Below, piece after piece: positions 18,782-28,410 of a DNA stretch of 64,000 nucleotides. The position numbers and the translations under genes were made by a program. The DNA comes from Rhodopseudomonas sp. AAP120 (GTDB taxonomy: Bacteria; Pseudomonadota; Alphaproteobacteria; Rhizobiales; Xanthobacteraceae). The DNA lies in NCBI RefSeq assembly GCF_001295845.1, contig NZ_LJIC01000017.1, positions 26,192 to 90,191 on the forward strand, given 5' to 3'. The notes below the pieces were generated by a model. That model did not search any database. It was not told the DNA's origin and worked only from the letters and a program-made list of their open reading frames with translations. Numbering within the stretch: position 1 is the stretch's first letter; the number at the start of each line of letters is the position of its first letter.

Positions 18782-19533
18782 TACTGCTGATTCCAAACCG
18801 TTTGCATCAGCCAGGCCCGGCCGGTGATGCCGGACGCCTTTTGCGACATCAGAAACGCGACCAGTTCGGCGACTTCTTCGGGGCTGTTGAAGCGCTTCAA
18901 TTCGAGCGGATCGGCGATCTCGGCCTTGAACGCCGCCGCGTCACGCCCCTGCTCGGCGGCGATGCGATCAATGTCGCTATTGGTCATCTCGGTTTCGACC
19001 CAGCCCGGGCAGACGGCGTTCACGGTGATGCCGTCGCGGCCGAGTTCCTTGGCCCAGCATTTGGTCAGGCCGATCAAACCGAATTTCGACGCGCAATAGG
19101 CGCCGTAGCCGGCGCGGCCCTCGACTGAGAGCTGCGAGCCGATGGTGACGATCCGCCCGGGACGCGAGATCCGCGGCAGCAGCCCGCGCGTCAGCCGATA
19201 GGGCGCCTCCAGATTGACCGCCAGCACCTCGCCCCAAGGGTCGTGATCGGGGTCGGCAATGGCCGCCGTTTCGCAGATGCCGGCGTTGTGGACGACGCCC
19301 CATAGCGGCTCCCGCCAATCCGCGACAAACGACGCCAAAGCTGCCGGATCGGCAAGATCGAACGCCACAACGGTGGCGTCCGCGGCCTCGACGAAGCGTT
19401 CGGCGCGCAGCTTCTCTGCCGACGCCTCGGTCTTGGTCACCAGCGCAAGCGAAAAGCCGTCCCGGGCCAGCACCTGCGCGATGGCGAATCCGATGCCCCG
19501 CCCTGCCCCCGTGATGAGAATCCGTCGGGTCAA
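18781..19533 (-). CDS. Classical short-chain dehydrogenase/reductase
   Basis: A 250-residue classical SDR (FabG-like) with the cofactor motif TGAGRGIG (8-15), HNAG (82-85), catalytic Ser133 and Y146-x3-K150 (YCASK), and the PGWVETEM loop. The frame begins with TTG at 19533, with GGGAA a few bases upstream; no in-frame ATG gives a complete Rossmann fold, so the unusual start seems real. It lies between a glycosyltransferase and a DUF5672 gene and 3.7 kb from the cyclase. A reductase or dehydrogenase acting on a cyclitol or sugar intermediate fits this place but is inference. Confidence 0.85.
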   Translation of the reverse strand: MTRRILITGAGRGIGFAIAQVLARDGFSLALVTKTEASAEKLRAERFVEAADATVVAFDLADPAALASFVADWREPLWGVVHNAGICETAAIADPDHDPWGEVLAVNLEAPYRLTRGLLPRISRPGRIVTIGSQLSVEGRAGYGAYCASKFGLIGLTKCWAKELGRDGITVNAVCPGWVETEMTNSDIDRIAAEQGRDAAAFKAEIADPLELKRFNSPEEVAELVAFLMSQKASGITGRAWLMQTVWNQQ

Positions 19534-19668
19534 GATTTCCCAGCTATCTCAGGTGGATGATGCTGGATTTATATTCGGCAATCGGCCCTGCGGCAATCGC
19601 AGATTGTCCCGGCCGAGCTCGTCATTTCAGACGGCGCCAGGCCGCGCACGATCTGCCAGGCAGGCGCG

Positions 19669-21318
19669 TCAGCGGCTGGCGTGGTGCTGCCAGATCTCCT
19701 CGAGCCGGGCGCGAACGGCCCGCGACGTTGTTTCGCGGGAAAACAATGCCTCCGCATGCGCCTTGCCACGCTGGCCCAAGGCGCGCGCGGCGTCGGGAGC
19801 GTCGGCAAGCTCGCGCATCGCGCGGCGAATATCCGGAACCGACGGGTCGGCCCAGACACAACCGCGACGGTAAGGTTCGTCCGTCACCTCGATCTCGGTC
19901 AAACGGTAAGCCAGCGGCCTCGCAACCCCATCGACGACAAAATCCGCCGCGCCGCCATAGGGCGTGGCGATCACCGGACAGCCGCTCAGCATCGCCTCGA
20001 TGATCGTCAGTCCGAGCCCTTCGGAACGATGCGGCGAGACATAAGCGAAGGTGTGGTGCAGCAGATCGGCCAGTTCCGGATCGGAAAGGGTGCGCTCCAT
20101 AAGAAGGATGTTGCTCGCACCATCGGCGGCACTCGCCACCCGGCGCGCGGATATTGGATATCGGTCGGCCAGACCGATCTTCAGGACGAGCTGATAACGC
20201 GGATCGTCGCCGAACTCGGCCCGGAAGGCATGGGCGAGCGCTTCCGGGTTCTTGCGGTCGATGCGGCTCGACAGATCACAATTATAGAAGAACACCAGGC
20301 TGTCGTCGTTCAATCCGAAATGCGAGCGCGAAAACTGCCCCGGCGCGACCGGCGGAACCACCGCGGGCCGGAGCAGATTGACCGGGCGCGCCGACACGAC
20401 ATCGACCGCGCGCACGTTGAATGACGATGCGCACCAGATCTCGTCGAGCAGCGCCACCCACGGCATCCACTCGTGACGAAAAGCAGCGAGCTCCCAATAC
20501 CAGATCCCGATATTGTAGCGGTCCGGACTCAGAATCCCGTTCTGCCGCAGACCGTTCGCGACCAGATGGAAGATATCGGCGTTCATATGGATCAGATTGA
20601 TCGGCTGCAGGCTTTGGACGCCCTTCAGGCCGGTGTCGACCGTCTCCTGGTGTTCGAATCCCTCGGTCCATTCGATCAGATGAACCGGAATCTCGGCGCT
20701 CTGCAGGGCATCGACAAAACCTCGCGCGCTGACGCCGAGCCCGGAAATTCGCGACAGCGGCGAAACGAAATTCACCCCCATCGGAACAGAGGCCGGGCGC
20801 ACCCATTCTCGGAGTGGCGGCTTCACCGGCTCTATACGACGCGGCGGCGTGTAGCGCCGCGTCTGGATTAGACCCGCCGACCCGAAGTTCAGAAAATGCC
20901 AGAGCGCCGACACCTTTGCGCGGTCGACGACGGGGAAGAAGTTGCGATAGCGTGTCGGATCGAACTTGGGATGCGGCCTGAACCCGAGCTGTTCGCCTGA
21001 TTCGATATAATGCAGCAGAGGATTGAAACCGACCGGAAACTGCCCAAACTGGGTGCGATAGTAGTTCGCATCGAACCACGGATTGGGTGACCTCATTTCC
21101 CGCGCGCCAAAATCGATGTAGTGGCGCAGCGGATCCATCCCCGCAGCGTCGACATCGGCATAAGTCGCCAAGTAGAACTTGCGATCGAACAGTCCCGACC
21201 GCTCGATCACTGCGTAGTCGTCGTCGCCGCTTCGGCAGCCTTCTAGATGACTGCGCCAGCGTTCGCTGACTTCGGTCATCGCGGCTGCGGCGGCGGTGGC
21301 GCTGGGAACTTTGGACAT
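19669..21318 (-). CDS. Glycosyltransferase family 4 with N-terminal repeat region
   Basis: A 549-residue protein. Residues about 40-150 hold two or three copies of a short motif with the pattern FD...Y...Y.DV....NPL.HYI..G (for example DPLRHYIDFGAREMRSPNPW and NPLLHYIESGEQLGFRPHPKF). This module is common at the N-terminus of large bacterial glycosyltransferases. The C-terminal half is a GT-B donor-binding domain with VFFYNCDLSSRIDRKNP and VSPHRSEGLGLTIIEAM. No signal peptide or membrane span is evident. It lies 16 bp downstream of the GT2 gene, in the same orientation as the cyclase operon. Confidence 0.87.
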   Translation of the reverse strand: MSKVPSATAAAAAMTEVSERWRSHLEGCRSGDDDYAVIERSGLFDRKFYLATYADVDAAGMDPLRHYIDFGAREMRSPNPWFDANYYRTQFGQFPVGFNPLLHYIESGEQLGFRPHPKFDPTRYRNFFPVVDRAKVSALWHFLNFGSAGLIQTRRYTPPRRIEPVKPPLREWVRPASVPMGVNFVSPLSRISGLGVSARGFVDALQSAEIPVHLIEWTEGFEHQETVDTGLKGVQSLQPINLIHMNADIFHLVANGLRQNGILSPDRYNIGIWYWELAAFRHEWMPWVALLDEIWCASSFNVRAVDVVSARPVNLLRPAVVPPVAPGQFSRSHFGLNDDSLVFFYNCDLSSRIDRKNPEALAHAFRAEFGDDPRYQLVLKIGLADRYPISARRVASAADGASNILLMERTLSDPELADLLHHTFAYVSPHRSEGLGLTIIEAMLSGCPVIATPYGGAADFVVDGVARPLAYRLTEIEVTDEPYRRGCVWADPSVPDIRRAMRELADAPDAARALGQRGKAHAEALFSRETTSRAVRARLEEIWQHHASR

Positions 21319-21334
21319 CTTGGCTTCGGAATGC

Positions 21335-22993
21335 TCAGGTGATCAAGGAGAGATTGTCGGACAGCTTATCGTAGTCTCCGACAAAATTCGGATTCATATA
21401 GGGATCGCGGTCCAACAGCCCCTTCCACCTCGCAACGAAGTTGGCCGTATCGCTGTCCTCGGGAGCGTTGCGCGAGGAAGAACTCCGCTCGAAATGATAC
21501 AACTCGGCATGAGGCGTATACACGATGCGGTAGCCCCTTTCGCCCAGCCGAAGACAGAGATCGATGTCGTTGTAGTCGATTCTCATATTCTCGTCGAAAC
21601 CGCCGACCTCGCGCAGCTTCGACATCGTGGTCGCTAGCACCGCGCCCGTAACGGCCGAATAGTTCCGCACCAAGTGAGTGAAACTGTAATAGCCCGGCGC
21701 GCCCGCCGGCCGATTGTAGAAAAGATGCATGCACGGCGAGGTCAATCCGAGCGCGATCCCGGCGTGCTGGATCCGATCGTCGGCGAAGCGCAGACGGCAG
21801 CCCACCGCGCCGATCTCGGGCTGGCGTGAGAAGCCGAGCAGCGCCTCGATCCAATCGGGGCTGATCACCTCGAGATCGTCGTTCAGAATGATGACGTCCT
21901 CGGTCTCGACCTTGTCGATCGAGAAATTGGGCTTGTTGGAGAAGTTGAACGGCGGCTCGAATGCGTAGGAGTGGACACGTACGCCCAGCTTCTCGAACTT
22001 GGCGCGGATATCGGCGGGCAGATTGCCGTTGTCCACCACCACGATCTTGAATGCGCGGAAGGTGGATTTTTCGAAGATGCTGTCGATGAAGTGATCGACC
22101 ATCAGAATGTCGCCGCGGCCAGGAACGTCGCGACGCCGCGAATCCGTCAGGATCAGCAATGTCACCGGATCGGGTCGGCGTCCCGCGCTCCAGTTGAGAC
22201 GAAACAGTCCGTGCAGTTGGCCGAGGTCGACGGTGGCTTCGGGATCGCGCTGCCGCGCGTAGTCCAGCAGCGCCGCCCGCGCATTGATCAGCGCGGCCGG
22301 CTTGGCGTCAACAGCAGCTGCCGCCGAACCGGGAATCTTGCGCCAATGATACAGAATCTTCGGAATATGCACGATCTTGCGGGCACGGCCGCACACCCGA
22401 AGGGCGAGATCGTAGTCCTGCGCACCGGCGAATTCGTGCCGCAACATCCCGACGTCGAAGAACAAACTCTTCCGAACGACGGTGAAATGCAGCACATACA
22501 TCACCGAGGTCAGATGCTCCGGCGACCAGTCGGGCTTGAAGTAGGGCTCGGTCAGGCTGCCGTCGAGTTCGAGCTTGTCCTCGTCGGTGTAGAGGACGTC
22601 GATTTCCGCATCGCGCTGCAGTTCAGCCGCGACGTCCGCGAGCGCATCGGGCTGCAGAACATCGTCATGATCGAGAAAGCCGACGAACTCCCCCGTCGCC
22701 ATCTCGGCGCAGAGATTGGTCGCGCGGGAAATGTTGAGATTGGTCGGAGCCCGCACGATCTTGATGCGCCGATCGGTGCCCTTGTAGGCGTCGAGCACAG
22801 CAAGCGTCTGCGGATCCGTCGAGCAATCGTCGCAGATGCACAGTTCCCAATCCGTGAACGTCTGCGAGAGAACCGACTGGATCGTCGCATCGAGGACGTC
22901 CGGCGGCGTGTTGTAAACGGGTACCAGAATGCTGATCAGACAGATGTACGGGTCAGAAGCGTCGTGACGAGCAGTTGTCTTCGCTGGTGGCAT
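21335..22993 (-). CDS. Glycosyltransferase family 2, tandem domains
   Basis: A 552-residue protein with two GT-A folds. The first opens with ISILVPVYNTPPDVLDATI and has the DHDDVLQPDAL metal-binding region. The second begins at about residue 280 with VTLLILTDSRRRDV and has IILNDDLEVISPDWIEALL and a late NDIDLCLRLGERGYRI block. Two transferase sites in one chain suggest addition of two sugars or a disaccharide repeat. I chose ATG 22993; a TTG five codons upstream is the alternative. It sits between the cyclase gene and the GT4 at 19669. Confidence 0.9.
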   Translation of the reverse strand: MPPAKTTARHDASDPYICLISILVPVYNTPPDVLDATIQSVLSQTFTDWELCICDDCSTDPQTLAVLDAYKGTDRRIKIVRAPTNLNISRATNLCAEMATGEFVGFLDHDDVLQPDALADVAAELQRDAEIDVLYTDEDKLELDGSLTEPYFKPDWSPEHLTSVMYVLHFTVVRKSLFFDVGMLRHEFAGAQDYDLALRVCGRARKIVHIPKILYHWRKIPGSAAAAVDAKPAALINARAALLDYARQRDPEATVDLGQLHGLFRLNWSAGRRPDPVTLLILTDSRRRDVPGRGDILMVDHFIDSIFEKSTFRAFKIVVVDNGNLPADIRAKFEKLGVRVHSYAFEPPFNFSNKPNFSIDKVETEDVIILNDDLEVISPDWIEALLGFSRQPEIGAVGCRLRFADDRIQHAGIALGLTSPCMHLFYNRPAGAPGYYSFTHLVRNYSAVTGAVLATTMSKLREVGGFDENMRIDYNDIDLCLRLGERGYRIVYTPHAELYHFERSSSSRNAPEDSDTANFVARWKGLLDRDPYMNPNFVGDYDKLSDNLSLIT

Positions 22994-23258
22994 TTCCGAC
23001 CATATCAATGCGGCTGAAGAGCCTGAAGGAAGGAGTAGCGGCGCAAATCGCCTCTGCTACAGGTACCATGGCCGATATCGATGGTCCATTGGTCCTTCAA
23101 AAACCGAGATATCGCGCGCCGTAACCGGGATGACGCGATGCTTTCTCAGCGGGCAAGCACGAGACTGCAGCATTTTCCCGAAACCGGACACCTCTGTCCG
23201 AAATGGATCAGCACGATCGCAAACCTCGGCGGGCAAGGTTCGAAGCAGATCGTCCGGA

Positions 23259-24419
23259 TCAGTAGCCCGAACGGGTGCCTGCGCGCCGATTGGCTTCGAT
23301 CGCTTCGAACAGCACCTCGCGCGACACCCAATGCCCGTGCAACCCGTCCTCGCCGCTGTTGCTGGGAACCCCGATGGTGCGCAGCAGCCCCACATAGGCC
23401 CGATCGCGGAAGAAGTGCTTGTCGTAGCGGACCTTCTCCCAGATATCACCGAGCGAAAACTCGTAGGGAACCATGGTCGGCAGTCCCAGCATCGCCAGCG
23501 AACGATAGTGAATATCGACGGTTTCCTCGTCGGTGACACCCATCAGCCGGCCGATTTCCGCCGACACGCACATCCCGATCGAGATCGCTTCGCCGTGATA
23601 AATGTCGCCCCCCGAGAGGTGCTCGACTGCGTGTCCGACCGCGTGGCCGTACTGCTTGACCACCTCTTCGCGGTCGGAATGCAGGCTGGGCGCCATCATC
23701 TCGAGCTTGAGATTCACGGAACGAACCACCGTCTCGGTCAGGAAGTCGAGTTCGCCGAGATGATTGTGATGGGACATGATGTAGTTGAGGAAGTCGCTAT
23801 CCTGGCACAGCGCGTGCTTCATCGATTCCGCGAGCCCGCAGCGGATCAGCCGCGGATTCAACGTGCGTAGCGCGATCGGATCGATCAGCACATTCGACGC
23901 GGGATAGAAGCTCCCGATCAGATTCTTGCCATGACTGAAGTTGAGTGCCTGCTTGAAATCGATCGCGGCATCGACCTGGGCTAGCAGGCTCGTCGGTAGA
24001 TGGATCAGGCCTATGCCGCGATACAAGGTCGAGGCGAGAAAGCCGGCCAGATTGTTGACCAGGCCGCCGCCGAGGCTGAACACCACGGAATATTTGTCGA
24101 TCCCGTAGTCGAGCGCGGTCTGAACTAGGCGCGCATAGACCTCGAAGCTCTTCGACGATTCTTCCGGCGGCACGACGATCGTCCGCACCAGCCGCCCGCT
24201 CCGCTCGATGCTTTCCAGCACCGGCCGCAGATACAGCTTTTCGACGTTCTTGTCCGTGATCAGAAGGTGCTTGGAGTCCTTCCGCACATTGTCGAGAACA
24301 CCGAGGCTGTCGAGATTCCAGAGGCCGTTCTGAGCCACCACAACCCGCGTGTTCATATGGTTGTCCGCACGGAAGCTCGATGAGAGCGAAACGTCGGATG
24401 GAGGATGTTCCATTTTCAT
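23259..24419 (-). CDS. Sugar-phosphate cyclase of the dehydroquinate synthase fold (DOI-synthase-like)
   Basis: A 386-residue NAD- and metal-dependent cyclase. The core has GGGLVNNLAGF (117-127), HLPTSLLAQVD (140-150), KQALN (156-160) and GKNLIGSFY (164-172). Expected metal ligands are present: Glu198 in GLAESMKH, His259 in YGHAVGHAVEHL and His275 in YHGEAISIGM. Ordinary AroB enzymes have GD before LAGF and a GGK-x-AIN segment. Here these are NN and FKQALN, which from memory agree better with 2-deoxy-scyllo-inosose synthase (BtrC, with GN and KQAVN). It is therefore probably not the aroB of this genome but makes a carbocycle from a sugar phosphate for the surface glycan. ATG 24413 or 24356 are alternative starts. 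Confidence 0.85.
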   Translation of the reverse strand: MKMEHPPSDVSLSSSFRADNHMNTRVVVAQNGLWNLDSLGVLDNVRKDSKHLLITDKNVEKLYLRPVLESIERSGRLVRTIVVPPEESSKSFEVYARLVQTALDYGIDKYSVVFSLGGGLVNNLAGFLASTLYRGIGLIHLPTSLLAQVDAAIDFKQALNFSHGKNLIGSFYPASNVLIDPIALRTLNPRLIRCGLAESMKHALCQDSDFLNYIMSHHNHLGELDFLTETVVRSVNLKLEMMAPSLHSDREEVVKQYGHAVGHAVEHLSGGDIYHGEAISIGMCVSAEIGRLMGVTDEETVDIHYRSLAMLGLPTMVPYEFSLGDIWEKVRYDKHFFRDRAYVGLLRTIGVPSNSGEDGLHGHWVSREVLFEAIEANRRAGTRSGY

Positions 24420-24473
24420 TCAAACTCGACGGGTACGGTGTCGGACAAGAGAAGCTTCATCAGGAACGTGACG

Positions 24474-25457
24474 TCATAGCCGCCGCAGCGCGGGCACGCC
24501 CGCAAGAACGCGGCCGAGCGGCTCGAGGCTCTCGGGCAACAGATTGCGCCTGTTGATACGACCCGTTCGCCGCGGTGAAGACTTGTTCTGCAGCAGATCT
24601 CCGACCGCTCGCGCGATCGCTCCCTCGGATTTCGGATCGATCGCGATCACCTCGTCGCCGAAATGCTCATTGGTCCAGTCGCCTTCCGAAACCACGATCG
24701 GCCGGTTTGCCAGATAGGCCTCCATGGCCGACATCCCGGCGGGCTCGAGCGACGCCTCGAGATAGACGTCACAATTCTGCAATGCTGAGCGCAGCATTTC
24801 GGATTTCGGTTGGATGTGCGGGATGAACTTGAAGTGCGGCGGGGCACTGCGCCGGCACGCCTCATAATAGTGCCGGTCGCGATAATCGCCGACCAGCACG
24901 AGCGGCACCGCGCTGTCCCTTAGCGCATGAATGGCCGTCAACTGGTTCTTGCGCTCCTCGATGATGCCCAGCCACAGGACATAGCGGTCGAGTTGGTGAT
25001 GCGACTTGAACAGATCCGGATCGGCGGGCTCGGCATAGCAGCGGTCGACGCCCCACGGACAGAGCACGGCCTTTGAATCCGGAAATCCGGCATATCTGCT
25101 GACATTGTCGCGCTCGGCGGTCGATTTGAACACGATCTGGTCGGCCAGCCGGAAGAACTCTTCGGCATTCGCCCGGTCGTGATCGCTGGGCGGCCCGATC
25201 CACCACAGATTGGGGACCAGCACGATGCGCTTCGCCGAGGCATTGAGCGCCCGGAACAGGTTCATGCCGGATTCGACCACCGAGAAGTGTAGCACGGTGT
25301 CGTAGAACGAGATCGGTTGCGAAGTCGGGCCGTAGAGATCGACCCTGAAGCCCAGCAGGCGGAGATTGTTCGCCAGCTCGACGATTTCGAACTCACCGCC
25401 GCCGCGGTGCAGAAACGCCTCGGGATATGTGGTGATCAATACCCGTGGGTCACTCAT
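24474..25457 (-). CDS. Glycosyltransferase family 4
   Basis: A 327-residue GT-B enzyme. The N-terminus MSDPRVLITTYPEAFLHRGGGE shows the glycine-rich loop, and the C-terminal half has VLWLGIIEERKNQLTAIHA, VYLEASLEPAGMSAMEAYL and IVVSEGDWTNEHFG. These cover the donor-binding Rossmann fold, with a SLEPAGMSAMEA block in place of the more common EGFG motif. It is the likely first gene of the leftward run ending with the SDR and DUF5672 genes, with the cyclase 54 bp downstream. The 298 bp between it and the + strand gene at 25756 must contain divergent promoters; no clear element was seen there. Confidence 0.86.
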   Translation of the reverse strand: MSDPRVLITTYPEAFLHRGGGEFEIVELANNLRLLGFRVDLYGPTSQPISFYDTVLHFSVVESGMNLFRALNASAKRIVLVPNLWWIGPPSDHDRANAEEFFRLADQIVFKSTAERDNVSRYAGFPDSKAVLCPWGVDRCYAEPADPDLFKSHHQLDRYVLWLGIIEERKNQLTAIHALRDSAVPLVLVGDYRDRHYYEACRRSAPPHFKFIPHIQPKSEMLRSALQNCDVYLEASLEPAGMSAMEAYLANRPIVVSEGDWTNEHFGDEVIAIDPKSEGAIARAVGDLLQNKSSPRRTGRINRRNLLPESLEPLGRVLAGVPALRRL

Positions 25458-25755
25458 CCGGGGGTATCCTCGTGGCTCGCTGGCGCTGTGGAGGGCCCGT
25501 CATACGGATTTCGCCCTGCGGGAGCAACCGCAATCGGCATATGGAAAGCCCTCTCGGCGTTCCGGTTCTCGGGAAAAGCCTTCTGGTTTCAAACGGATGA
25601 CACACGCCGAGCGAGAGAATCGCGGGACCTGACCGCAACGCCGCCGAGCCAAAAGCCACGGACCGGCGACTATCGCGCTGAATCCTGCATCGGCGGTTTG
25701 CCAAACACGTTGAACGCCATTAGCAATGCAGCGCTGTTCCCTTCGGATCACCCCG

Positions 25756-28404
25756 ATGAATGTCGATCAACTGTCGGAAGAGCTGTCGCACCCCGACGGC
25801 GAGTATCCGAACTGTTCTCTAGGATTTGGCCTTCCCAGATCACTGTTGCTGAAGTGGCAATCGGCGGGGCCGGACTTTCATCAAAAAGTGCCGATGCGGT
25901 CTGCCGCGGACGCCGACGTCCTGCTGGCCTGGTGGTTCACCAGTACGGACAGCAGTTCCACCGAAGTCGACGCGCTCACGGCGGCCTATCTGCTCGACCG
26001 CGGTCCATTCTGCGTCGAGCAGGACGTCGCGAGCGCCGACCGCCTGCCCTACGACTGGCTGGTACAGTTGTTCGTCTGCGAGCGCGAATTCAGCGCCGAA
26101 CGATTCAGCGTCACCCTGCCCGCCTCGCTGGCGCTGAGCCGACACCGCCCCGAGCATTTCCAGTACTGGATCGCGAATATCGAGCGGATACTGGAAAGTC
26201 ATCCCGCGCTCGCGCCGGGGCTATTCGAGCGCATCGCCGCCTACGCGACGGCGGTCATTCCAGAGTGGCCGCAGGACAGCGTGCTTCCACCGCTACGGCT
26301 ATTCGGCCTGATTTACGATGCACGGCCCGAACTACAAGCCGGCTTCGACGTCGGCACGGAGCAGGGATACTTCAACCTGCTCTCGTGGTTCTTCAGGTCA
26401 GGCCTGCTGGAATATCGGCTGGCGCTGCGGTTGTTTCTGCACTGGCTGCAGCCGACCGAACTGGGCCTCACGTCGTCCTTTTGTGGCGAGTCCAGGCTGC
26501 ATCCGGCCATCACCCAGGCGGCCCGCGGCGTTCGGTCAGAATTGGCCTTGATCGCGGCCGACGGCGATCCGCCCGACGACGTCGTATTCGGCTGGTGGCT
26601 GCGGGCCGCCCGGCATCTGGTCACGCGTCCGGGTCAGCTCGGCGCCAGGCTCCAGCTCGTGCGGATGGTTCGGGCGTTCTGGTTCGAAGCGAATTTCGGC
26701 GCTTTGTCGGGCGCAGTGCCGGCGGACATCCCGGGATATCTCGCCCGGCTGCATCGTACGCTGCCCGGACTGACCCAAACCTACGATCTGGCAACTGCGC
26801 AAGGCCGGTCGGCCTACCTGTCATGGTGGAACAACACCGGCCGCTTCGAACATCTCGACTTCGCGATCCTCGAGCAGGAGGATATGTTTGCGCCGACGCT
26901 GGCCTATGTCCAGGATGTCGACCTGCCGATCACCACCGCCTTGCTGCGGTTGCGCGACGAACAACCGGCGCTGGCCTGCGATCTTTCATCCGCTGCCGGA
27001 AGGATGAATTTCTTCGATAGCCTTACGCATCTTTGGTCGTCGGGGCAACTGACGACGTTCGAGCAGACCCTGCGCAAGCATCGGGGCGAGGTGAAAGTTC
27101 TCGCCGAACAGTTCTGCGGCGTCGCCCGGCAAATCCTGTCGGCCGAGCCACTCCCGCAGTCGCTGTCGAACAACGTGGCTTGGTGGCGAACCGAACAGCG
27201 ACACTACATCTATCGTGTCGGCTACAAGTCGCAAACTCTGCGCGTCCCCCCTGCAATCGTGACCAAGCCCGCAGCCGCCGGGCGCGAGCAGGTCGACATC
27301 GAAATCGTCGGCTTTCCGCGCGCGGAAAGCGGCCAAGGCGAGGACGCGCGAACGGTGTTCGAGAGCCTGCAGCAGGAGACCTCGCTGCGCCTCAGCCTGT
27401 TTCATACCCGGCGATGGCTTCCGGGTCCGAACAAGGCCGCCGAGAGGTTCGAGCCTTACATCCGCCCCGACCTGCAGGACGCCCGTATCCGAATTTTCGC
27501 GTTTTCGGCCTTCGACATGCTGGCCGAGCAACAGTTCGAGGGGCTGCAAGGCTTTGCCGCAGACCACGTGATCGGCTACTGGCCGTGGGAGCTGTCGCGA
27601 TGGCCGCGGCAGGTCTCGCTGCCGCATCTGATCGCGGACGAGATCTGGTCGTCGACGCGGTTCATCGTCGACAGCCTGTCGCCGGTGACCTCGAAGCCCG
27701 TCATTCACATGCCGCTGCCGGTGACCGTGGACACGGCGGCACTGCCTGGCCGCGACGCTGTGCCGGAGCTTCCGCCCGACCGCTTCAACTTCGTCTTCAT
27801 CTTCGACGGCTTTTCGTATTTCGCCCGCAAGAATCCCTTGGGCACGATCCGGGCTTTTCAGAAGGCCTTTCCAAAGAGCGAACGCCACGACGTCGGCCTG
27901 ACCATCAAGGCCATGAATGCCGATCGCAATCCGATCCTGCTCGCTCTCAAAATGTTTGCCGAGGAGGATCCGCGGATCACTCTGATCTACGAGACCTGGG
28001 ATCGCGCACGCGTGATGCAATTGATCGAATCCGCGGACGCGCTGGTCTCGTTGCATCGCTCCGAGGGGTTCGGCCGGATCATGGCCGAGGCGATGCTGCT
28101 GCGGACGCCGGTGATCGCCTCGAACTACAGTGGCAACAGGGACTTCTGCACCGACGACACCGCCTTCGTGGTCGATGGGCACGTCACCCCGGTGCTTGAG
28201 GATCAGTACATCTTCTGGAACGACCAGGAATGGTTCGAACCATCAACCGACATCGCGGCCGCCCATATGAGGGCTCTGTTCGATAATCCGAACATCGCCG
28301 CCGCCAAGATCGAGCGCGCACGGCAGAACATGCTCGACAACTACAGCCTGCAGGCATGCGGTCGCCGCTATGCCAGCCGTATCAACGACATCCTGAGCCG
28401 ATAG
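25756..28404 (+). CDS. Large glycosyltransferase family 4 protein with N-terminal helical repeats
   Basis: An 882-residue protein (892 if the ATG at 25726 is used). The C-terminal 340 residues are a GT4 domain: FNFVFIFDGFSYFARKNP, then LVSLHRSEGFGRIMAEAML and NYSGNRDFC. The N-terminal 500 residues are unlike known transferases that I can name. They contain a recurring unit with the pattern G...LLSWW...G..EY.L at about residues 46, 203, 349 and 415, spaced 66-157 residues apart. Each unit looks helical and rich in Trp, suggesting a repeat scaffold that binds glycan or a partner. It is convergent with the small gene at 28407. Confidence 0.82.
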   Translation: MNVDQLSEELSHPDGEYPNCSLGFGLPRSLLLKWQSAGPDFHQKVPMRSAADADVLLAWWFTSTDSSSTEVDALTAAYLLDRGPFCVEQDVASADRLPYDWLVQLFVCEREFSAERFSVTLPASLALSRHRPEHFQYWIANIERILESHPALAPGLFERIAAYATAVIPEWPQDSVLPPLRLFGLIYDARPELQAGFDVGTEQGYFNLLSWFFRSGLLEYRLALRLFLHWLQPTELGLTSSFCGESRLHPAITQAARGVRSELALIAADGDPPDDVVFGWWLRAARHLVTRPGQLGARLQLVRMVRAFWFEANFGALSGAVPADIPGYLARLHRTLPGLTQTYDLATAQGRSAYLSWWNNTGRFEHLDFAILEQEDMFAPTLAYVQDVDLPITTALLRLRDEQPALACDLSSAAGRMNFFDSLTHLWSSGQLTTFEQTLRKHRGEVKVLAEQFCGVARQILSAEPLPQSLSNNVAWWRTEQRHYIYRVGYKSQTLRVPPAIVTKPAAAGREQVDIEIVGFPRAESGQGEDARTVFESLQQETSLRLSLFHTRRWLPGPNKAAERFEPYIRPDLQDARIRIFAFSAFDMLAEQQFEGLQGFAADHVIGYWPWELSRWPRQVSLPHLIADEIWSSTRFIVDSLSPVTSKPVIHMPLPVTVDTAALPGRDAVPELPPDRFNFVFIFDGFSYFARKNPLGTIRAFQKAFPKSERHDVGLTIKAMNADRNPILLALKMFAEEDPRITLIYETWDRARVMQLIESADALVSLHRSEGFGRIMAEAMLLRTPVIASNYSGNRDFCTDDTAFVVDGHVTPVLEDQYIFWNDQEWFEPSTDIAAAHMRALFDNPNIAAAKIERARQNMLDNYSLQACGRRYASRINDILSR

Positions 28405-28410
28405 GCTCAG
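28393..28410. terminator. Short hairpin across convergent gene ends
   Basis: A 7 bp stem (CTGAGCC / GGCTCAG) with a GATA loop spans the stop codon of the + strand glycosyltransferase and the end of the opposing small gene. There is no U-tract on either strand, so a terminator role is only suggested by position. Confidence 0.35.

Noticed and set aside
23259..24419. Calling the cyclase aroB
   Set aside because: Motifs around the NAD site and the KQALN segment differ from AroB and the gene lies in a glycan locus, so the shikimate assignment is less likely.
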